DNA of 64,000 bases from DAISKN01 sp963716925. GTDB lineage: Bacteria > Acidobacteriota > Vicinamibacteria > Marinacidobacterales > SMYC01. Where the stretch lies: contig CAVQUX010000033.1 of NCBI GenBank assembly GCA_963716925.1, positions 248,001-312,000 on the forward strand, written 5' to 3'. Position 1 is the first letter of the stretch. Each line of letters starts with the position of its first letter. Below, piece by piece: positions 58,546 through 64,000 of this stretch. Below the pieces are notes generated by a model. The model was not told the origin of the DNA. It searched no databases and saw only the letters and a list, made by a program, of their open reading frames with translations. The position numbers and the translations under genes were made by a program.

Positions 58546-59679
58546 GGGCCGGTAGTATACGCCCCGTGACGATGACGATGACGAGATGCGAATCGACACG
58601 AGGACCGCGGCGGAGACGATCCAGAAGGGCCAGAGCGGCTGGATCAGGACGCCGGCGCCCCGTAGAACCGCGACCAGCGCGAGGACCAGGAGCCGCATGG
58701 TCGAATAGCTCTCGACGAAGGCGCGGTTCGAAGAACGCAAGAAGAAATCGAGGGGAAAGAACACGAGGAGCAGCTCGTTCCGGCGGAGCTCGGGGAGGAC
58801 GGAGACGAGAGCCGCGACGAGCAGGAAGGCTCCGACGGTTCCCAGCAGCGTCCCGCCGAGCTTTCGAGCGAAGCCGCGCACCCGTGGACCGAAGAATAGA
58901 GAAGCGAAGAACGCGGCCGAGAGGAGAATCGTTGCCGCGAGGAAGGCCGCTCGCGCCGACTTCACCCGGGACGGAAACGTGGGTCCCGATCGCTCGTAAA
59001 CGATTTCGGGCGACGATCCGAGCGTCGTCGCCACTCCTTCGCGCAGCACGTCGGGTATGAACATCGCGGCGTAGGCATCGATGGGACGGTCGACCCATCG
59101 CCCCATGAGGAAGTCGCTCGCGGGCACCAGCAAGGGGCTCGCGTGAGACAGCCCCTCCGCAGCGTAGTCGCGATACGTACCGATGCCCGGGAGCCTCACC
59201 CGGCGGAGGCGACCTCCCGTCGCCTCGTCGATGTGGTCCCGCGGCCTGGTCGAGCAGTTCTCGAGGAAGTGGTTGTAGACGTACAGGCGATTCTCGGGGA
59301 GAGCGTCGCGGGCGAGGCTGCGCGCGAGCGCCGACGCCTGCTTCTCGGTGAGAGGAAGTGCCTGCCGATAGATGGTCCGATCCTCGATCTCGAAGGAAGC
59401 GATCATGTCCGGGAGGTCGGAGACCGAAACCCAGAACTTCGACCGCCCGCGAACCACTTCCCAGCCGAGACCGATGGGACGCGAGAAGTCGGAGGTCCCG
59501 TAGTTGTAGCAGACTCCCTCTTCCCGGCGACCGGCCTCCGAGACGCAAAGCGCGGCGTGGCCGAACTTGCTGAACAGATCCTCCCCGCGCCCCATCGTAT
59601 AGAGGTCGACGCGCGTGCCTTCGGCGTAGAGGGATTGGACACTCGCGAAGACCAGACTCGCGAGCGCCGCTCTCCGCAT
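58009..59679 (-). CDS. DUF4105 membrane protein in frame with Gluconate_2-dh3 domain
   Basis: A single open frame of 556 residues. After a signal peptide, DUF4105 (Lnb-like periplasmic domain) occupies about 20-200 with LFSKFGHAALCV, CYNYGTSDFSRPIG and NHFLENCSTRPRDH. Four hydrophobic helices follow to about 365. A serine run encoded by a GACGAT repeat (58568-58584) then leads without a stop into the Tat signal and Gluconate_2-dh3 domain. DUF4105 proteins normally end after the helices. Either the stop was lost, fusing two genes, or both products are made. TAGAAT stands 9 nt before the ATG. Confidence 0.7.
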   Translation of the reverse strand: MRRAALASLVFASVQSLYAEGTRVDLYTMGRGEDLFSKFGHAALCVSEAGRREEGVCYNYGTSDFSRPIGLGWEVVRGRSKFWVSVSDLPDMIASFEIEDRTIYRQALPLTEKQASALARSLARDALPENRLYVYNHFLENCSTRPRDHIDEATGGRLRRVRLPGIGTYRDYAAEGLSHASPLLVPASDFLMGRWVDRPIDAYAAMFIPDVLREGVATTLGSSPEIVYERSGPTFPSRVKSARAAFLAATILLSAAFFASLFFGPRVRGFARKLGGTLLGTVGAFLLVAALVSVLPELRRNELLLVFFPLDFFLRSSNRAFVESYSTMRLLVLALVAVLRGAGVLIQPLWPFWIVSAAVLVSIRISSSSSSRGVYYRPMSEHMDRRQAIRNLGAAAVVPFLSGFHPSVPRQEGGWKPLVFQGSEAETVAHLTERILPETDTPGARRALVHQYIDFVLSRAESADRARFREGLQELDRRCAATFGKPFAEVEPGRQDEILTGITESPFFRELKRLTVDGYYRSEVGMKQELGFGGNTFLAEFEGCTHPEHRSWEVKD

Positions 59680-59713
59680 CCGGCGATGATTCTATGCTAT
59701 CCTCACGGCCCTC

Positions 59714-60700
59714 ATGAACATCGTCGTTCTCTCTCACGACGACGTGACCGCCCTCCTCCCCATCACCAGCTGCATCGACCTCATGTCCGAGGCGCTCTCG
59801 GCGCTCGCGAGAGGCGAGGTCACGAATCCTCTGCGCTCGGTGGTTCGCCCCGAGGGGACCCGCCACTTCTTCGGGCTCATGCCCGCCTACCGGGGTGGCG
59901 GGAGTCCCGCGTATGCCCTCAAGGAGGTCTGCATCTTCCCCGACAATCCGAAGAAGGGTCTCGACGCCCATCAAGGCGCCGTTCTCCTTCACTCCGCCGA
60001 GGACGGCCGGGTCCTCGCGGTGATGAACGCCTCCGCAATCACCGCCATCCGCACCGCGGCGGTCTCGGGACTCGCGACCCGTCTCCTGGCCCGGGACGAC
60101 GCTACCGAGCTCGCCATCATAGGCACCGGTGTCCAGGCGAGGGCGCACCTCGAAGCGATGGCGGCGGCGCGAGAGTTCGAGCGCGTGCGCATCGCCGGCC
60201 GGACGCCGGCGAAGGCCCAGGCCTTCGTCTCCGAGCTCGCACCGAAATACGACTTCCGGATGGAAGCGTCGGAGGGAGCGGAGCAGGCCGTTCGCGGCGC
60301 CGACGTCATCGTGACCGCGACCAACTCCGCCGAGCCGGTGATTCGAAGGGAATGGGTCAAGCTCGGAGCCCACATCAACGCGGTGGGCTCGTGCTCCCCC
60401 CGGATGCGCGAGCTCGATACCGAGACCGTCGTGGCCTCGACGTTCTTCGTCGACCGGAGGGAGTCCGCGTTGAACGAAGCGGGCGACTACCTGATTCCCG
60501 CTTCCGAGGGCGCGGTGGGACCGGGACACATCCGCGCCGAGATCGGACAGCTGCTGATTGGCGAGGAGTTAGGCCGCAGCTTTCCCGAAGAGATCACCCT
60601 CTTCGAGTCGCAGGGCATCGCCATAGAAGACCTCGCGGCCGCCCAGTTCCTGTACCGCAAGGCGATCGAGAAAAGCGTAGGCGCCCGCGTCCCGTTCTGA
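59714..60700 (+). CDS. Ornithine cyclodeaminase/mu-crystallin family protein
   Basis: A 328-residue NAD(P)-dependent enzyme. FFGLMPAYRGG and YALKEVCIFPDNPKKG bind substrate, VLAVMNASAITAIRTAAVSG and the Rossmann motif IIGTGVQARAHLEAMA follow, with DVIVTATNSAEPVI and HINAVGSCSPRMREL downstream. Family members are ornithine cyclodeaminase, alanine dehydrogenase (AlaDH) and ketimine reductases; the exact reaction is not clear. It is divergent from the DUF4105 gene; -10-like boxes for both lie between 59689 and 59703. Confidence 0.9.
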   Translation: MNIVVLSHDDVTALLPITSCIDLMSEALSALARGEVTNPLRSVVRPEGTRHFFGLMPAYRGGGSPAYALKEVCIFPDNPKKGLDAHQGAVLLHSAEDGRVLAVMNASAITAIRTAAVSGLATRLLARDDATELAIIGTGVQARAHLEAMAAAREFERVRIAGRTPAKAQAFVSELAPKYDFRMEASEGAEQAVRGADVIVTATNSAEPVIRREWVKLGAHINAVGSCSPRMRELDTETVVASTFFVDRRESALNEAGDYLIPASEGAVGPGHIRAEIGQLLIGEELGRSFPEEITLFESQGIAIEDLAAAQFLYRKAIEKSVGARVPF

Positions 60701-60714
60701 ATCGAACGCGTTTC

Positions 60715-62124
60715 CTACCGCTCCATCGATCGCGGCAGCGTCGGAACGTTGATGTCGCGCACCGGCAAGTCGACGTCCCCCGGCCTCGCGGGCGCTTCGA
60801 GCCCATCGGTGAGCAGGAGCCCGGAGAGCGCGATGGAGTTCATCCACTGCGTCTCCAGAGCGGTGACGTACTCCGCCTGGAGCTGGAAGAGCCGCGCCCG
60901 GGCCTCGAGGACCTGCGGGTAAGAGGCGAGCATGAGGCCGTGGCCCTCGAGCCGGAGCTCGTAGGCCCTTCGCGCCCGGGGGAGGAGCTCCCTCCGGTAG
61001 CGCTCCACCATGATCCGCGAAGTCTCGTAGACCTCGAAGCGACTCGACGCCCGCTCTCTCAGAACCAGCGCGACACGGTCGACCTCGCGCTCGGAACGCT
61101 CGAGCTGCGCTTCGGCGGCGGCGACGTTTCCCTGATTGCGGTTGAAGAGCGGGATGGGAACTCCAATCTCGAGGAACCCCTGCAGGCCCACCCGCGCCCC
61201 CGTGGATTCGAGGATCTCCCGGTTGTCCTGCAGTCCGCCGCGGAGCTCGAGGTTCGGAATCGGCTCCTTCTCGGCCCGGGTGATCTGGGTGCGCGCGCGG
61301 TTCACGACTTCCTGAGCGATGAGGACCGCCGGGCTCTCCCGGGTCAGCCTCTCGAGAACCCGCGCCTCATCGAGCTCGGCGGGAACGTCCTCCAGGTTTC
61401 CCGCCGCCGTGCGCGCGGGCAGATCGGGGACCCCCACGATCGCCGCGAGCGAGCGCCAGGCCTGCCGCAAAGCGCTCTCCCGGATCGCGACCGTCATCTC
61501 CCGGTGCTGGTGCTCCACTTCCACTTGAAGGAGCTCGGCGTCGTCCGCCTGTCCCAGATTGCGAAGCTCTCTCTCCGTCTGAAGCTTGTCCTCCGCGATC
61601 GCGAGGAGGTCGCGCTCGAGGTCCAGCATCTCCTGCGCCGCGAGCACGCGGTAGAACGAGAGCTTCACGGCATTCGTCACGCGGAGTCGCTGCTCCTCCG
61701 CTTCCAGCTCCGAGATGCGGACGTCGTGGTCCGCGATTTCCTGGTTCAGACCGAGCTTCCCTCCGAGGACCAGCGTCTGGGAGACGAAGAATCCGTGCTG
61801 GCCGCCTTCGGGTGTGCCTCCGCGGATCTCCTCACCGACGTAGCCGGCCGTCGGGTTCGGGTAGAGCCCGGATTGGAGTTTCCGCGCCTCGCCCGTGCGG
61901 ATTTCAGCGGCGGCCTGGGCGAGAGTGGGGTTGTTCTCGAAGGCGAGCCGCTCGAGATCGGCCAGCTCGATGAGCGGGGTCTCCGGATTCTCCTGCGACT
62001 TCCCCAGCCGCGGAAGCTCCGCGGTCGAGAGAGCCGGCTCCGGCGCCGGGTGGTGCTGGTGCTGTGCGGCGTTCGCGGCAGAGGAAAGAAACACCGAAAT
62101 CGCGACGGCGGCGAAACGCTTCAC
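60715..62124 (-). CDS. TolC/CusC-type outer membrane efflux protein
   Basis: A 469-residue outer-membrane channel subunit. The signal peptide ends in NAA-QHQHHPAPEP, giving a His-rich mature N-terminus as in copper-efflux channels. The two-fold TolC repeat is visible: ERLAFENNPTLAQAAAEIR with LYPNPTAGYVGEEI and PNLELRGGLQDNRE with FNRNQGNVAAAEAQLERSE, both leading into long coiled-coil helices. Its ATG overlaps the stop of the multicopper oxidase (ATGA), so it is co-expressed with copper defence. RND or membrane-fusion partners are not in the window. Confidence 0.92.
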   Translation of the reverse strand: MKRFAAVAISVFLSSAANAAQHQHHPAPEPALSTAELPRLGKSQENPETPLIELADLERLAFENNPTLAQAAAEIRTGEARKLQSGLYPNPTAGYVGEEIRGGTPEGGQHGFFVSQTLVLGGKLGLNQEIADHDVRISELEAEEQRLRVTNAVKLSFYRVLAAQEMLDLERDLLAIAEDKLQTERELRNLGQADDAELLQVEVEHQHREMTVAIRESALRQAWRSLAAIVGVPDLPARTAAGNLEDVPAELDEARVLERLTRESPAVLIAQEVVNRARTQITRAEKEPIPNLELRGGLQDNREILESTGARVGLQGFLEIGVPIPLFNRNQGNVAAAEAQLERSEREVDRVALVLRERASSRFEVYETSRIMVERYRRELLPRARRAYELRLEGHGLMLASYPQVLEARARLFQLQAEYVTALETQWMNSIALSGLLLTDGLEAPARPGDVDLPVRDINVPTLPRSMER

Positions 62125-63356
62125 GACCGTCCTCCGCTGCGGCTAACGAGCTCCCCGTAGCGCGCCTCGGGCAGCACCCGGACGATCGACATCATGCCCA
62201 TCATCCCCGCACTCCAGTTGGAGGCGAGGCCCGCGGTCTCGGGCTTCGCCACGGCCGCGTCCATTCCCATCTCCATGAACGCGTCCTGCGGGAACCCGGG
62301 GACGGACGAGGCATCGGACGCCACCTCGGGTTGATGCGCGTGCTCGGCTCCGATCGTCCGGGAGAACACCTCCATCTGGCTCTGCGCGCGCGCCGCGTTC
62401 GTCGCCGCCGTCGAAACCATGCGGTCCTTCAGCAGGTCGCTCATGCTGTTCATCATGTGGTGCGGAAGATGGCAGTGAAGCATCCAGTCGCCCGGATAGA
62501 CCGCGTCGAACTCGATGTCCCGCGCCTGCGCCACCCCGACGAGCACCGTGTTCCCGGGAAACCAGGTGGACTCGGGCGCGCGCCCGCCCTCGGTTCCGGT
62601 CACGACGAACTGATGGCCGTGAAGGTGGATGGGATGGTGGTCCATCCCGAGGTTGACGATGCGGATGCGCACCCGGCTTCCCTGCCGCGCGACGAGAGGC
62701 GTCGTCGACGGCCCCGAGACGCCGTTGAACGTGAGCCAGTTGAACTCCATGGCAGCGGTATTCGGCACGGTGCTGCTCGGGAGGATCGCCCAGCCCTGAA
62801 GGATGATCCCGTAGTCGTGATCCACCGTCGGCCGATGCGGCGTTTTGGGGTGGATCAGGAACATCCCGATGAGCCCCATCATCTCCTGCATCGCGCCGTG
62901 GGCATGGTAGAAGTACGTCCCCTCCTGGTGAACGGTGAACTCGTACAGGAAACGTCCGCCCGGCGGCACCGGGGGCTGGCTGATATAAGGGACTCCGTCC
63001 ATCTCGATGGGGACCTCGAGACCGTGCCAGTGGATGGTGGTCGATTCCGGCAGGCGGTTCTCGAAGACGATGCGGACGCGGTCGCCCTGGTCGACCTGGA
63101 TCGCGGGACCGGGCGATGTGCCGTTGTAGCCCCAGACGTCCATCGTCTTGAAGGGAACGATCCGCCGCTTCACCGGCTCGGCGGTCAACCGGAACACCTT
63201 CACGCCGTTCTCGAGGTCATAGGGCAAGATCGGCAAGTCCGGCGTCACCACCCCGGACGTGGACTCCCGCCGGGCGGCGCGGACCCCGCCGGTGGCGGCG
63301 AAGGTCGTCCCGGCGAGGGCCGCGCCCTGCAGGAACTGTCGTCTCGATGCTTTCAT
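62121..63356 (-). CDS. Tat-exported multicopper oxidase
   Basis: A 411-residue multicopper oxidase. The N-terminus SRRQFLQGAALAGTTFAATG is a Tat signal. Copper ligands are HWHGLEVP, YFYHAHGA, HHPIHLHGHQF and MLHCHLPHHMM, that is the T1, T2 and T3 sites in three-domain order; a Met/Gly-rich C-terminal stretch (MGMDAAVAKPETAG, MMGMMSIVR) may bind extra Cu(I). It probably oxidises cuprous ions or phenolics in the periplasm. GGAGG precedes the ATG. It is followed by the TolC gene and preceded by a small Cys/His-rich protein. Confidence 0.93.
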   Translation of the reverse strand: MKASRRQFLQGAALAGTTFAATGGVRAARRESTSGVVTPDLPILPYDLENGVKVFRLTAEPVKRRIVPFKTMDVWGYNGTSPGPAIQVDQGDRVRIVFENRLPESTTIHWHGLEVPIEMDGVPYISQPPVPPGGRFLYEFTVHQEGTYFYHAHGAMQEMMGLIGMFLIHPKTPHRPTVDHDYGIILQGWAILPSSTVPNTAAMEFNWLTFNGVSGPSTTPLVARQGSRVRIRIVNLGMDHHPIHLHGHQFVVTGTEGGRAPESTWFPGNTVLVGVAQARDIEFDAVYPGDWMLHCHLPHHMMNSMSDLLKDRMVSTAATNAARAQSQMEVFSRTIGAEHAHQPEVASDASSVPGFPQDAFMEMGMDAAVAKPETAGLASNWSAGMMGMMSIVRVLPEARYGELVSRSGGRS

Positions 63357-63441
63357 TACGATTCCTCCCGAAATAGGAAACGGATCTCGACGCCCGGCGG
63401 AGGCCGGGCGATGGAACGGCGTTACCGGGGACGGGAAGGAA

Positions 63442-63777
63442 TCAGATGCGGAGAACGGAGCTTCGTTGCAAAAGAGGAGGAACGTAACGAACTTCAGGGA
63501 CGGCTGCGGCGCGGAATGATTCGAGGCCCAGGTCCGTCACCGGCGTTTCGAGCGTCGCTGGGGCTTCCTCCATCGATGCTGTCGTGACCGGACTGCGGTC
63601 AGTGACCACCGGCTTCAGATGCCCGTGGAGATCGCAGCCCTGCTCGGAACGCCCGCTGCCATGGGGAGCACGATCGGGGGAAGCACAGTGCCTGGCCGGG
63701 GCTTCGAGCTCCGCGGGAATGCAGGCGGCGGTGCAGGCCGAATCCAGCAGGAGCGCCAGGACGAAGACGAAGGCCAC
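63442..63777 (-). CDS. Small secreted Cys/His-containing protein, unknown
   Basis: A 111-residue protein from a GTG start with a hydrophobic N-terminus (VFVLALLLDSACTAAC) and cysteines and histidines in CIPAELEAPARHCASPD, then EQGCDLHGHLKP. It lies 85 bp upstream of the multicopper oxidase on the same strand, so a copper-binding or metallochaperone role is possible but not shown. TAGAAT (minus strand, 63783-63788) stands 5 nt before the GTG. Confidence 0.5.
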   Translation of the reverse strand: MAFVFVLALLLDSACTAACIPAELEAPARHCASPDRAPHGSGRSEQGCDLHGHLKPVVTDRSPVTTASMEEAPATLETPVTDLGLESFRAAAVPEVRYVPPLLQRSSVLRI

Positions 63778-63803
63778 GAGCCATTCTACTCCGGCGGCCG
63801 GGT

Positions 63804-63809
63804 TAGAAT
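63804..63809 (+). promoter_or_regulatory. -10-like box TAGAAT six nt before the thiolase ATG
   Basis: TAGAAT is followed by exactly 6 nt and the ATG at 63816, the same hexamer and spacing as at 42551-42563. This is a probable leaderless start. Confidence 0.5.
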
Positions 63810-63815
63810 AGAGTC

Positions 63816-64000
63816 ATGAGCAAAGCATTCATTCTGGGCGCGGTTCGCACCCCACGGGGAAGGGGCAAGGCGGGCAAGGGCGCCCTCAGCGGCATTCATC
63901 CCCAGGCTCTCCTGGCCCAGACCCTCGAGGCGGTAGCGTCGCGAACCGGCATCGATCGAAAGGACGTCGAGGACGTCGTCATCGGCTGCGTGAGCCAGGC
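63816..64000 (+). CDS. Thiolase (acetyl-CoA acyltransferase), 5' part
   Basis: The frame is open from ATG 63816 to the window end (61 residues). KAFILGAVRTPRGRGKAGKG with LSGIHPQALLAQTLEA and DVEDVVIGCVSQA is the thiolase N-terminal domain, of the FadA/acetyl-CoA acetyltransferase type. The catalytic cysteine lies beyond the window. It could cleave 3-ketoacyl-CoA in beta-oxidation or in the lower part of the aromatic pathway suggested by the PaaZ/BoxD-like enzyme. Confidence 0.85.
   Translation, partial: MSKAFILGAVRTPRGRGKAGKGALSGIHPQALLAQTLEAVASRTGIDRKDVEDVVIGCVSQ

Noticed and set aside
59143..62160. Plus-strand frame of 1005 codons
   Set aside because: It crosses the DUF4105, cyclodeaminase and TolC genes in the wrong frame or strand and has no domain features.

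Overview
The window is GC-rich, gene-dense bacterial DNA. It most likely comes from a member of the Acidobacteriota. The evidence is indirect: secreted proteins with the 'TPDGRPDLSG' motif beside a DUF6152 protein, eukaryote-type Ser/Thr kinases fused to SUMF1/hydrolase or TolB-like modules, a PSCyt1/DUF1549/DUF1553 plus DUF1501 pair, and DUF6644-like membrane proteins. No rRNA, tRNA, CRISPR array or complete insertion sequence was seen.

Layout. 1-6.9 kb: a lipid cassette with a partial fatty acyl-AMP ligase (FAAL) on the minus strand, then FAAL, two membrane desaturases, an acyl carrier protein and a second FAAL in one coupled operon. 6.9-8.9 kb: a HigBA-type toxin-antitoxin island flanked by a 43-44 bp repeat of the FAAL 3' end. 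9-12.8 kb: a kinase/SUMF1/hydrolase fusion and gene remnants. 12.8-16 kb: divergent GT39-like glycosyltransferases. 16-20 kb: secreted Acidobacteriota-type proteins. 20-25 kb: M19 dipeptidase, two paralogous membrane proteins, a c-type haem lipoprotein, a kinase-BRCT fusion and a methyltransferase. 25-31 kb: DUF1549/1553, DUF1501 and a TIM-barrel-like secreted protein. 31-40 kb: lipoproteins, VapBC, BtpA, a small secreted protein, a beta-helix protein lying between duplicated gene ends, an S1/P1 nuclease, a DDAH-like enzyme and MazEF. 40-49 kb: amidohydrolase, Nudix-MBL fusion, PaaZ/BoxD-like aldehyde dehydrogenase, 5'-3' exonuclease, sugar dehydrogenase with Calx-beta domains, FMN oxidase and GNAT. 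49-56 kb: PilT and a zinc-ribbon protein, then a stretch rich in frameshifted genes (agmatinase, ORF6N, Ser/Thr kinase). 56-60 kb: a nucleotidyltransferase pair, GMC oxidoreductase with its small subunit (in frame with a DUF4105 protein) and an ornithine cyclodeaminase homologue. 60-64 kb: multicopper oxidase, TolC-type channel and the start of a thiolase.

Two themes cut across the region. First, many genes have a TAnnnT hexamer exactly 6 nt (7 nt for some GTG starts) before the start codon and no Shine-Dalgarno sequence, which points to widespread leaderless transcription; one divergent pair shares overlapping -10 boxes. Second, two accessory cargo segments lie between imperfect copies of a neighbouring gene's 3' end, and several genes are frameshifted or truncated, so the region has a history of insertion and decay (some single frameshifts could instead be assembly errors).
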